NCBI GenBank assembly: GCA_019119875.1 | Contig: DWWG01000074.1 | Location: 1 to 46,154, forward strand | Source: Candidatus Dietzia intestinigallinarum | GTDB taxonomy: Bacteria; Actinomycetota; Actinomycetes; Mycobacteriales; Mycobacteriaceae | Length of the DNA: 46,154 nucleotides | Direction: 5' to 3' | In this document: in pieces, positions 25,474-32,405 of the stretch | Position numbering within the stretch: the first letter of the stretch is position 1 | Layout: every line of letters starts with the position of its first letter | Program-made: the position numbers and the translations under genes | The notes under the pieces: model-generated | Database searches by the model: none | The model's input: only the letters and a program-made list of their open reading frames with translations | Told to the model about the DNA's origin: nothing

Positions 25474-25493
25474 CGGTCGCGTCACCGCGACCG
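25474..25493 (-). terminator. GC hairpin after the HIBCH gene
   Basis: CGGTCGCG-TCAC-CGCGACCG forms a perfect 8-bp stem with a 4-nt loop 18 bases downstream of the hydrolase stop (minus strand). No T-run follows, as is common for actinobacterial hairpin terminators. It separates that gene from the AI-2E gene further down. Confidence 0.55.
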
Positions 25494-25510
25494 GCGCGGC
25501 CCCTGTCGTT

Positions 25511-26554
25511 TCAGGCTCCGGCGAGCGCCGAGCGGATCGCGTCGACGTCCACGGCGTCGAGCTCGGCCGGATCCCAGGACGGGTTGCGGTCCTTGTCGAT
25601 CACCACGGCACGCACGCCCTCGACGAAATCGGGGCGGGCAGTGATCCACCCGCCGAGCGCGAGCTCGTTGTCCAGGCACTCGCGCAGGCCTTCGGCCCGG
25701 GCGCCGGCGCGGAGCAGTTCGATGGTCGCGACGATCGACGTGGGGCAGTGCGCGCGGAACATCTCCGTCGTCGAGGTGGCCCACTCGTCCTGTTCGCCGG
25801 CCTGGAGCGCGGCGATCATCTCCTGGGCGGTGTCGCGGGAGAAGACGTCGACGATGCGGTCGATGTGGGCCTCGACGGCCGACTCCCCCGCCTCGGACCG
25901 ATCGCGGCCGAAGCGCTCGAGCGCCGCCTCGAGGCCGTCGGTGCCGATCGCGGCGATGAACGCCTCCCGGTCGTCACCGGAGATCAGGTGGGTGGCCAGA
26001 CCGGTGTAGAGGGCGTCGGCGGAGTCCAGACGCACACCGGTCGTGCCGAGGTAGATCGCCACCGCGAGGCCGCGTTCCCCGCCGCCGCACAGGCGCGGCA
26101 GGAAGTGGCTCGCACCGACGTCCGGGATGAAGCCGATCGCGGTCTCGGGCATGGCCATCATGACCTTCTCGGTCACGACCCGGTGGGAGCCGTTGATGGA
26201 GATGCCGAGGCCGCCGCCCATCGAGACGCCGTGGACCACGGCCACGGTCGGGGCAGGATGGGAGTGGTACGCGAAGTTCATCGCGTACTCCTCGGAGAAG
26301 AACGTCCGGTTGGCCTCGTGATCGCCCGCCGCGGCCGCGTCACGCAGAGCGCGGATGTCGCCGCCGGCGCAGAACGCCTTCTCGGAGGTGCTGGAGATCA
26401 CCACGGCCTCGACGGCCTCGTCCCCGGCCACCTCGTCCAGCGCCGAGTGCAGGGCCTTGCACATGGGCAGGTCCAGCGAGTTCAGTGCCTTGGGGCGGTC
26501 CAGGACGATGTGCTGCATCCGGCCTTCGCGCCGGGTGATGACGAATTCGCTCAT
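25511..26554 (-). CDS. 3-hydroxyisobutyryl-CoA hydrolase (crotonase fold)
   Basis: 347 residues, the length of HIBCH-type crotonases and longer than plain enoyl-CoA hydratases (about 260). The core motifs are LDRPKALNSLDLPM, KAFCAGGDIRAL (oxyanion hole), GVSMGGGLGISINGSHRV and MPETAIGFIPDVGASHFLPRL, which is the HIBCH hallmark with the catalytic Glu and Asp. It hydrolyses 3-hydroxyisobutyryl-CoA in valine breakdown. The start is ATG 26554. A perfect 12-bp palindrome lies 44-55 bases upstream. The other valine-pathway genes are not adjacent, so it appears to be a single-gene unit ending at the hairpin at 25474-25493. Confidence 0.92.
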   Translation of the reverse strand: MSEFVITRREGRMQHIVLDRPKALNSLDLPMCKALHSALDEVAGDEAVEAVVISSTSEKAFCAGGDIRALRDAAAAGDHEANRTFFSEEYAMNFAYHSHPAPTVAVVHGVSMGGGLGISINGSHRVVTEKVMMAMPETAIGFIPDVGASHFLPRLCGGGERGLAVAIYLGTTGVRLDSADALYTGLATHLISGDDREAFIAAIGTDGLEAALERFGRDRSEAGESAVEAHIDRIVDVFSRDTAQEMIAALQAGEQDEWATSTTEMFRAHCPTSIVATIELLRAGARAEGLRECLDNELALGGWITARPDFVEGVRAVVIDKDRNPSWDPAELDAVDVDAIRSALAGA

Positions 26555-26597
26555 GGCACCAGTGTGTCAGTCCCGTCACCGCCCGGCACGCAGATAC

Positions 26598-26609
26598 TAG
26601 GAATTCCTA
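26598..26609. promoter_or_regulatory. Perfect 12-bp palindrome upstream of the HIBCH gene
   Basis: TAGGAATTCCTA is a perfect palindrome 44-55 bases upstream of the HIBCH ATG and is AT-rich compared with its surroundings. It is a candidate operator or part of a promoter. No regulator gene is adjacent. Confidence 0.4.
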
Positions 26610-26636
26610 CCTCACTGCCCCCGCCCCGTACCGAGA

Positions 26637-26720
26637 ATCCGCCACCCCGCATCAGCATCCGCTACCGCCGTAGGGGTGGCGCGCCCAAGGGGTGGCCGAT
26701 GTCGAGAGGGGGTGGCGGAT
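26637..26720. repeat. 12-bp inverted repeat with internal GGGGTGGC copies
   Basis: ATCCGCCACCCC (26637-26648) and GGGGTGGCGGAT (26709-26720) are exact reverse complements with 60 bases between. The interval carries two further GGGGTGGC copies. It lies just downstream of ppk2 (minus strand) and may fold into a large stem. No coding potential. Confidence 0.5.
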
Positions 26721-26740
26721 GCCGAGGAACGGAGGGCGGG

Positions 26741-27634
26741 TCAGTCGTCGAGGAGCTTGGAGGCCACGTCCGGCACGTACCGGAACTCCTCACGCGGCGG
26801 CCGCACGTAGTCGATCTCCTCGGGCCTCTCCGGGATCTCCAGCTCCGGCGGATCGAGCTGCTCCCACGGGACGGTCGAGAGCAGGTGCGAGATCACGTTG
26901 ATGCGCGACCGCTTCTTGTCCTCCGACTCGACGGTGTACCAGGGCGCCTCGGGGATGTCGGTGTGGACGAACATCGCGTCCTTGGCCCGGCTGTAGTCCT
27001 CCCACCGGCTGATGGACTCCAGATCCATGGGAGAGAGCTTCCACCGCCGCATAGGGTCGCGGTTCCGGTCCCGGAAGCGACGCTCCTGCTCCTCGTCGGA
27101 CACCGAGAACCAGTACTTGCGCAGCATGATCCCGTCCTCCACGAGCAGCCTCTCGAAGATCGGCGCCTGGTGCAGGAAGCGGCGGTACTCGTCGGTGGTG
27201 CAGAACCCCATCACCCGCTCCACGCCGGCGCGGTTGTACCAGGACCGGTCGAAGATCACGATCTCGCCGGCGGACGGCAGGTGCTCGATGTAGCGCTGGA
27301 AGTACCACTGCGTCCGCTGCACCTCCGTCGGCACGGGCAGCGCGACCACGCGGGCGTGACGGGGGTTGAGGTACTGCGTCATCCGTTTGATCGCCGAGCC
27401 CTTACCCGCGGCGTCGCGCCCCTCGAACACCACCACCAGGCGGTTTCCGGTCGCCCGGAGCCAGGCCTGCATCTCCACCAACTCGGCCTGCAGCCGCTCC
27501 AGCTCCTTCTCGTACGCCTCCCTGGGCAATTTCTCGAGACCGCTGGCCAGGAGCTTCTTCGATCCCCCCTTGGAGGACGACCCCTTCGCGCCGGACTTCT
27601 TCTCTGCGCTCTTCCCGCTGCTCTTGCCGCTCAT
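26741..27634 (-). CDS. ppk2: Polyphosphate kinase 2
   Basis: 297 residues. Transfers phosphate between polyphosphate and nucleoside di- or monophosphates (cytosolic). Walker A is EGRDAAGKGS (residues 71-80) and the lid/Walker B region is IFDRSWYNRAGVERVMGF (about 127-144). SPMDLESISRWEDYSRAKD and the closing DVASKLLDD are typical of class I PPK2 enzymes. The N-terminal 30 residues are a Lys/Ser/Gly-rich tail without predicted structure, presumably a flexible extension. It starts at ATG 27634 and is divergent from the GMC oxidoreductase gene. A single-domain enzyme of this length usually makes GTP or ATP from NDPs; the direction is not readable from the sequence. Confidence 0.95.
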   Translation of the reverse strand: MSGKSSGKSAEKKSGAKGSSSKGGSKKLLASGLEKLPREAYEKELERLQAELVEMQAWLRATGNRLVVVFEGRDAAGKGSAIKRMTQYLNPRHARVVALPVPTEVQRTQWYFQRYIEHLPSAGEIVIFDRSWYNRAGVERVMGFCTTDEYRRFLHQAPIFERLLVEDGIMLRKYWFSVSDEEQERRFRDRNRDPMRRWKLSPMDLESISRWEDYSRAKDAMFVHTDIPEAPWYTVESEDKKRSRINVISHLLSTVPWEQLDPPELEIPERPEEIDYVRPPREEFRYVPDVASKLLDD

Positions 27635-27683
27635 ACGCCGATCCTACGACGCAGCCCGCACTCGCCCACCCCACCAGAAAAAC

Positions 27684-27736
27684 TTGACAGTCTCCGGGAC
27701 AACTGTCTAGTTTTGCGCGGGGTGACGGGCGTCACC
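27684..27736 (+). promoter_or_regulatory. Promoter with embedded operator upstream of the GMC gene
   Basis: A consensus -35 TTGACA (27684-27689) and a weak -10 TAGTTT (27708-27713) are 18 bases apart. The dyad GACAGT (27686-27691) / ACTGTC (27702-27707) overlaps the -35 and fills the spacer, the layout of a repressor that blocks polymerase. GGTGAC-GGGC-GTCACC at 27721-27736 forms a second inverted repeat in the leader. The TetR gene after the GMC gene is the likely ligand. Confidence 0.65.
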
Positions 27737-27758
27737 GCCGTCCACAGACGAGGAACCG

Positions 27759-29399
27759 ATGCACCCATTCTCACGCCGGGGATTCCTCGGCGCCGTCACC
27801 GCCGCCGGGATCGCCGCACTCACCGGCACCACCGCCGCAGCCCGGCCCACCACCCCCGCAGACGCCGCACCGCACCCCGGATCCGCTGGCCCGGACACCG
27901 CGCGCCCGGCCACACGGATCCCCCACGCGACCGAAGACCACCGCGTCCTGGTCGTGGGCAGCGGGTTCGGAGGCGGAATCGCCGCGCTCCGACTCGCGGA
28001 GGCGGGAGTGCCCGTCGTCGTCGTCGAACGCGGGCGCCGCTGGCCCACCGGCCCGAACGCGGACACCTTCCCCAGCGCGGTGACCCCCGACGAACGCGCA
28101 CTGTGGTTCCGCTCCTCCCCCGAGGTCTTCGGCCGCCCCGTCGACCTCCCGCGCCACACCGGCCTCCTCGAGGCCTCCGTCGGCGAGAACATGACCTCCG
28201 TCTGCGCCACCGGCGTCGGCGGCGGCTCCCTCATCTACCAGGGCATGGCGCTCCAACCCACCGAGGAGCTCTTCCACACCTGGTTCCCCGGCGCGATCGA
28301 CTGGCGCCAGATGGCCGACGAGTACTACCCGCGCGTCGCCCGCATGCTGCGGCTGGCCCAGGCCCCCGACGAGTTGATCGACTCCCCCACCTACGCCGCC
28401 TCCCGCGTCTTCGCCCGGCGCGTCCGCGACGCCGGGCTACCGCTGCGCAAGATCCCCATGCCCATCGACTGGAACTACGCGCTGGCCGAGCTGCGCGGCG
28501 AGATGCGCCCGGCCTACACCAACGGCGACTCCTCCCTCGGCGTCAACAACGGCGGCAAACACACCGTCGACGTCACCTACCTCGCGCGCGCCGAGGCCAC
28601 CGGGCTCGTCGACGTGCGGCCACTGCACGACGTCCGCGCCCTGCGCCGCCTCCCCGACGGCCGCTGGGAACTCGACGTGGAGGTGCTCGACACCGCCGGG
28701 CACCTCCTGCGCACACTCACCCTGCGCGCGCCCGCCCTCATCCTGGCCGCCGGATCCGTCGGCACCTCCACCCTGCTCACCCGCGCCGCCGCCACCGGCG
28801 CCGTCACCGACCTGCCCGACGACGTCGGCGCAGGCTGGGGCACCAACGCCGACCGCATCTACCTGTGGACCGACCCCACCGCCGACTTCGGGGCCGTCCA
28901 GGGCGGCCCGGTGGTCTACGGGAGCCTCAACTGGGACCACCCGCGCACCGCCCACACCCTCATCCAGGCGTCCCTGCCGCCTTTCGGCGCCGACGCGCAC
29001 ACCACCGTCATGGTGGGCTACGGCGTCAGCGCCGACCGCGGCCGCGTCGTCTACGACCCCGGTCAGGATCGCGGCGTCATCCGCTGGCCCGCCGACGGCG
29101 ACGCCGCCATCCTGCACGGACACATCGACCCCACGGCACGCCGGATCGTCGGCCCCACCGGCCACCTCACCGACACCAACCGCATGCTCAACTCCACCTG
29201 GCACCCCCTCGGCGGCGCCGCGATGGGCAGCGTCTGCGACCTCGACGGGCGCGTCCTCGGCCAGCGCGGTCTGTACGTGGTCGACGGTGCGCTCATCCCC
29301 GGCACCACCGCGGCCTGCAACCCGTCGTGGACCATCGCCGCGATCGCCGAGCGGGCGCTGGATCGGATCGCCCGCCACGATGTCGGCACCGTCTTCTGA
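27759..29399 (+). CDS. Tat-exported GMC flavoprotein, cholesterol-oxidase-like
   Basis: 546 residues. The N-terminus FSRRGFLGAVTAAGIAAL is a twin-arginine signal. The FAD fold begins VLVVGSGFGGGIAALRLAEAG (positions about 63-83), and GVGGGSLIYQGMALQP matches class I cholesterol oxidases. The active-site His and Asn are H482 in STWHPLGGAAMG and N521 in AACNPSWTIAAIAE. Where Streptomyces cholesterol oxidase has the isomerisation base Glu361 in its FAEIAP segment, this protein seems to have Gln403 in LIQASLPP (alignment by eye). It probably oxidises a sterol or other hydrophobic alcohol outside the cytoplasm. The start is ATG 27759 with GAGG at 27750-27753. A TetR gene follows. Confidence 0.85.
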   Translation: MHPFSRRGFLGAVTAAGIAALTGTTAAARPTTPADAAPHPGSAGPDTARPATRIPHATEDHRVLVVGSGFGGGIAALRLAEAGVPVVVVERGRRWPTGPNADTFPSAVTPDERALWFRSSPEVFGRPVDLPRHTGLLEASVGENMTSVCATGVGGGSLIYQGMALQPTEELFHTWFPGAIDWRQMADEYYPRVARMLRLAQAPDELIDSPTYAASRVFARRVRDAGLPLRKIPMPIDWNYALAELRGEMRPAYTNGDSSLGVNNGGKHTVDVTYLARAEATGLVDVRPLHDVRALRRLPDGRWELDVEVLDTAGHLLRTLTLRAPALILAAGSVGTSTLLTRAAATGAVTDLPDDVGAGWGTNADRIYLWTDPTADFGAVQGGPVVYGSLNWDHPRTAHTLIQASLPPFGADAHTTVMVGYGVSADRGRVVYDPGQDRGVIRWPADGDAAILHGHIDPTARRIVGPTGHLTDTNRMLNSTWHPLGGAAMGSVCDLDGRVLGQRGLYVVDGALIPGTTAACNPSWTIAAIAERALDRIARHDVGTVF

Positions 29400-29448
29400 C
29401 CCCTGCCACACCCGCCCCTGCTGCAGCTTCTCCTGAACAGGGCGATAA

Positions 29449-29464
29449 TGAGCGAATGCGCTCA
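29449..29464. promoter_or_regulatory. Inverted repeat over the tetR start codon
   Basis: TGAGCG-AATG-CGCTCA is a perfect 6-4-6 dyad that includes the ATG of the TetR gene. It could be an autoregulatory operator or a hairpin hiding the start codon. It does not resemble the GACAGT/ACTGTC dyad upstream of the GMC gene. Confidence 0.4.
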
Positions 29465-30010
29465 CGTGAGGCCATCCTCGAGGCCACCCGGGCCCAGATC
29501 GGGGAGTCCGGTTTCGACGGCGTCTCGATCGCCGGTGTGGCCAAGCGGGCCTCGGTGAGCCGCCAGACCGTCTATTCGATCTTCGGCACCCGCGAGGAGC
29601 TGGTCTCCCAGGCGGTCACCGATCGACTCACCCACCTGGTCGGGGCCTTCGAGGACGCGGTGGCCTCCGCCGCCTGCCTGGTGGAACTGTTCGTCGAGAT
29701 CATGGTGGAGGCGCGTCGGCAGATCCTCGGCGACCCGCTCCTGCGGTTCCTCACGCTGTCCGGCTCCTCCAACCCGATCTTCGACCCGGGCGCCGCCGAC
29801 CGGGCCCGCGAGTACTCGGCGGCGATGCTCGCTCCGGCCGTCGACCGCTTCCCCGAGCTGGACGGGCGGGTCGAGCTGCTCGCCGACCTCGGTGTGCACG
29901 TCGGCTGGGCGGTGCTCTGCCTGGATCGCCCGGACACCCGGACCGACGACGAGTTGCGCGAGTTCGTCACCGTGTGGATGGCGCCCGTCCTGGAGTCGCT
30001 TCCCCGGTGA
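29456..30010 (+). CDS. TetR/AcrR-family transcriptional regulator
   Basis: 184 residues. The N-terminal helix-turn-helix is typical: REAILEATRAQIGESGFDG, then VSIAGVAKRASVSRQTVY and SIFGTREELVSQAV (residues about 4-50). The remaining helices form the ligand-binding and dimer domain. ATG 29456 gives a standard TetR N-terminus. It lies 56 bases after the GMC oxidoreductase gene in the same direction and probably controls it through the dyad in the GMC promoter, responding to a sterol or other hydrophobic compound (inference). Its stop overlaps the GTG of the HAD gene. Confidence 0.9.
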   Translation: MRSREAILEATRAQIGESGFDGVSIAGVAKRASVSRQTVYSIFGTREELVSQAVTDRLTHLVGAFEDAVASAACLVELFVEIMVEARRQILGDPLLRFLTLSGSSNPIFDPGAADRAREYSAAMLAPAVDRFPELDGRVELLADLGVHVGWAVLCLDRPDTRTDDELREFVTVWMAPVLESLPR

Positions 30011-30858
30011 CCGCTCCCGTCCTGGTGCTGTGGGACCTCGATCTCACGCTGCTCGATCCGGCCGGTTTCGGTGCGCGCATGATCACGCCGGTCCTCGCCG
30101 AGCTGCTCGGGCGCGAGCCGGTCATGGGTGCGTCGTTCGCGGGCCGCACCGACCGCGCGATCCTCACCGATCTGTTGGTGCGCAACGGGATAGGGGTCGA
30201 CGACGACGCCGCCACCGGGACCGCACTCACCGGCCGTGGTGCCCTGGCCGGCCGTGGCTCGCCCACCAGCAGTGGCTCGCCCACCGGCGGTGGTGCCCTG
30301 ACCGGCCGTGGCACTCCTGCACGCGCCAGCTCTCCAACCAGCGCCGGCTCGCTCGTGTCCACTGTGATGGAGGCCGTGGCCGAGCGGTGTGAGCGGTTCG
30401 CCGACGACCTGCTCGCCGGCGGCGGCGGTCCCCTGCCGGGTGCCCATGACGCGGTTCGCGCGTTGGCCGCGGATCCGCTGGTGCACCAGGGCATCGTGAC
30501 CGGCAACATGCGTCGCACCGCACTGCTCAAGCTGCGCGTCTGCGGGTTCGACGGTCTGCCCGATCCCGCACTGGGCGCGTTCGGTGATCACCGCAGCGAT
30601 CGTGTGCATCTCGTGCTCGACGCGGTGGACGCCGCCCGCGACAGGGGCATCGATGTCTCGCCCGCGCAGGCGGTGGTGGTGGGCGACCATGTCCACGACG
30701 TGCGTGGGGCGCTCGACGCGGGCGCCCGCTGTGTCGGTGTGGCCACCGGCCGGGTCTCCGCCGATGAGCTCCGCGCCGCGGGCGCCCACGTGGTTCTTCC
30801 TGATCTGACCGACGCGGACGCCCTGTTCCGTGCGCTCCGCGCGAGCGCCCTCAGATAG
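30007..30858 (+). CDS. HAD-family hydrolase with low-complexity insert in the cap region
   Basis: 283 residues from GTG 30007, overlapping the tetR stop (GTGA). HAD motifs: motif I WDLDLTLLD (D10, D12), motif II in VTGNMRRTALLKL, motif III Lys region near LLKLRVCGFDG and motif IV VVGDHVHDVRGALDAGA. It is a phosphoglycolate phosphatase-like enzyme; the substrate is unknown. Residues about 73-115 are an unusual Gly/Ser/Thr/Pro-rich insert with repeated TGRG and GSPT units. The insert sits in the cap domain, which normally selects the substrate. Without it the protein would have the usual length of about 240. Confidence 0.85.
   Translation: MTAPVLVLWDLDLTLLDPAGFGARMITPVLAELLGREPVMGASFAGRTDRAILTDLLVRNGIGVDDDAATGTALTGRGALAGRGSPTSSGSPTGGGALTGRGTPARASSPTSAGSLVSTVMEAVAERCERFADDLLAGGGGPLPGAHDAVRALAADPLVHQGIVTGNMRRTALLKLRVCGFDGLPDPALGAFGDHRSDRVHLVLDAVDAARDRGIDVSPAQAVVVGDHVHDVRGALDAGARCVGVATGRVSADELRAAGAHVVLPDLTDADALFRALRASALR
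30223..30351 (+). repeat. Imperfect simple-sequence repeat inside the HAD gene
   Basis: CGGCCGTGG-type units recur at 30231, 30249 and 30315 approximately, interleaved with near-identical TGGCTCGCCCACC units. The reading frame is kept. The block encodes the Gly/Ser/Thr/Pro-rich insert and resembles slippage expansion. Confidence 0.6.
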
Positions 30859-31011
30859 CACGCGGACCACACCCCGCCCCCGCCGCTCACACCTCGCCTC
30901 GCGCCGCTCCACGCTGTGGCCCCCTCGCAGTCCCGCTCCACGCCTCGCTCGCATCGCTCCGCACCTCGCCCCGCCTCGCGCCGGGGCCACTCCCCGCCCC
31001 CGCGCCAGACC
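30859..31011. other. C/T-biased non-coding spacer
   Basis: This spacer after the HAD gene is strongly pyrimidine-rich on the plus strand, with repeated GCCTCGC, CTCCAC and CCGCCCC motifs. I see no coding region, promoter or clear terminator in it. It leads directly into the left copy of the dispersed repeat. Confidence 0.4.
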
Positions 31012-31086
31012 TTGGAGACATCACCGTGAAGCTTGATGCCGCTACTGCGAGAATTTGCGCCGTTCTCCACGGTGGTGCCACCAAAA
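31012..31086 (+). repeat. Dispersed palindromic repeat, copy 2 (left flank of DUF559 gene)
   Basis: Same family as 4506-4582. Its left arm begins TTGGAGACATCACCGTGAAG and its right arm, read as reverse complement, begins TTTTGGTGGCACCACCGTGG, so the arms pair imperfectly over about 20 bases. It is nearly the reverse complement of the block at 32222-32298, sharing GTGAAGCTTGATGCCGC with that copy. The two bracket the gene between them. Confidence 0.75.
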
Positions 31087-31133
31087 CGGACCGGGGTGTG
31101 GGCGGACAGGCCCCCGGCGGGCGCCCTCCAGCG

Positions 31134-32057
31134 TCAGCCGGGCCGGCCATCACGCGTCAATGCCGTACCGATCTGCCGCAGCAGCGTCCCCGGAGTGCGC
31201 ATCATCTGCGCCGTGACGCGCACCCGCTCCCATCCGAGTTCCGCCATCTGGGCGTTGGCCCACGCATCGAACTCCCAGGTCGACTTGTCCCGATGGAGTT
31301 CACTGTCATAGAAGATCGCCACCTTCTGCCTCTCGTAGCCGAGATCAGCCGTCGCGATCTTCTCCCCGTACTCGTTTCGGATGATCAACTGCGGGGTCGG
31401 CGTCGGCAGCCCTGCCCGGATCAGCATCAGACGCAGACGGGTCTCCGGCGGCGACGCAGCACGTTCATCGCACCATCTGAGAAGCGATCGGACGCGGTTC
31501 ACCCCGTGTAGTCCGCGCATCTGGTCGACCGTCGGCGCGAGTGAGTCCACCGTGATCCTGCTCCGGTTACAGACGGCGTCGATCCTGGCGATGGTTTCGT
31601 CGTCGTCGTTCTCCCATCTCCCCACGTCAACGGCGGTTCTGGCCGCAGAGGTACACACGATCCCCTGCTCCTCGACCAGGTGTCCCGGCGGGAACTGGCG
31701 GGGGTGCCGCCGGATGCGTATCCCCCGTGCCGATCGGGGGGCGCCGACACAATAGATGTCGATGCGCCTGACGACCGTCTTCGGCGCGTACCAGCGTTCT
31801 CGATGGAGGAGCGCCGCGCCCGACCCGCCGAGCACCGACCCGTGCGGTGCCCACAAGGCGGCAGCCCGGACAATGATCGACGGCGTGACGACGCACATCG
31901 CGTCAACGTACACATCGGGGAACAGCCTCCTGCACTTCGTACGCAGCTGGTGCGCGGTCAGGTGTCCCCTCGCGATAGCTACGCTGCCACGGAAAGGATC
32001 ACCGGAACTCGGAGACCGGTCGGTCGCGGACGGTTTGGCGGGCTTGAATGTGGTCAT
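31134..32057 (-). CDS. DUF559 / AbiEi-like protein (possible PD-(D/E)XK nuclease fold)
   Basis: About 307 residues from ATG 32057; GTG 32084 or TTG 32117 are alternatives. The N-terminal half has RGHLTAHQLRTKCRRLFPDVYV, resembling the winged-helix AbiEi-type antitoxin domain, and HLVEEQGIVCTSAARTAVDVGR. The C-terminal part runs SPPETRLRLMLIRAGLPTP, then ATADLGYERQKVAIFYDSELH and GWERVRV, the pattern of DUF559/Vsr-like folds, where E(T), D and (E/Y)YD positions carry catalytic acids. Here the usual VEYDG is IFYDS. Such genes are common singletons in Mycobacteriales and their role is unknown. No toxin partner is adjacent. The gene is flanked by inverted copies of a dispersed repeat. Confidence 0.7.
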   Translation of the reverse strand: MTTFKPAKPSATDRSPSSGDPFRGSVAIARGHLTAHQLRTKCRRLFPDVYVDAMCVVTPSIIVRAAALWAPHGSVLGGSGAALLHRERWYAPKTVVRRIDIYCVGAPRSARGIRIRRHPRQFPPGHLVEEQGIVCTSAARTAVDVGRWENDDDETIARIDAVCNRSRITVDSLAPTVDQMRGLHGVNRVRSLLRWCDERAASPPETRLRLMLIRAGLPTPTPQLIIRNEYGEKIATADLGYERQKVAIFYDSELHRDKSTWEFDAWANAQMAELGWERVRVTAQMMRTPGTLLRQIGTALTRDGRPG

Positions 32058-32405
32058 GGGTTCATCGTCGGCGTGATCGACCACTGAAATCCCGGGGAAA
32101 CGGGACCCTGTGGACAAACCTGACGATTATTCACAGGCCCGCGGGGCGTCGGCGCTTACGGGGTCGCGGGGCGTCGGCCGCTCGCAGGCCCGCGGGGCAT
32201 CGGCGATCGCCACGCCACCAACTTTGGAGACACCACGGTGGAAAATCGGCCCGATCCCCGCAGTGGCGGCATCAAGCTTCACGGCGATGTCGCCAAAGTC
32301 CAGAACGGCGCCCGTGCGGGTAGCGGCGAGGACCGCACGAGGGGACGCCACCCTGTGCCGGTAGCGGCGACGACCGCACGAGGGGAAGACTGCGGCCTTT
32401 TGGGT
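32058..32405. other. Repeat-rich intergenic region
   Basis: This 348-base gap holds no credible gene. It contains two direct copies of CAGGCCCGCGGGGC(G/A)TCGGCG (about 32142 and 32185), the inverted dispersed repeat at 32222-32298, and two copies of GGTAGCGGCGA(G/C)GACCGCAC (about 32319 and 32361). The promoter of the DUF559-like gene must lie near the left end; I could not identify it. Confidence 0.5.
32222..32298 (-). repeat. Dispersed palindromic repeat, copy 3 (inverted; right flank of DUF559 gene)
   Basis: Its reverse complement starts CTTTGGCGACATCGCCGTGA, continues with AGCTTGATGCCGCCACTGCG and ends CACCGTGGTGTCTCCAAAG. It therefore aligns with copy 2 over the full length at roughly four bases in five, and with copy 1. 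The two copies around the DUF559-like gene form long terminal inverted repeats of a unit of about 1.29 kb. Confidence 0.75.

Noticed and set aside
24965-29455. A very long open frame on the plus strand reaching into the TetR gene
   Set aside because: It is antisense to, or out of frame with, the AI-2E, HIBCH, PPK2 and GMC genes. Only its last part from 29456 has family motifs (TetR). High GC makes long stop-free shadows common.
30859-31011. A small gene in the C/T-rich spacer after the HAD gene
   Set aside because: Open frames here are made of Arg/Pro/Ala or Ser repeats from biased composition, with no start signal or motif.
31000-32310. Target-site duplication around the DUF559 cassette
   Set aside because: CCAGA occurs just outside both ends, but at different distances (1 versus 2-3 bases) and is only five bases long. 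This is too weak to claim.
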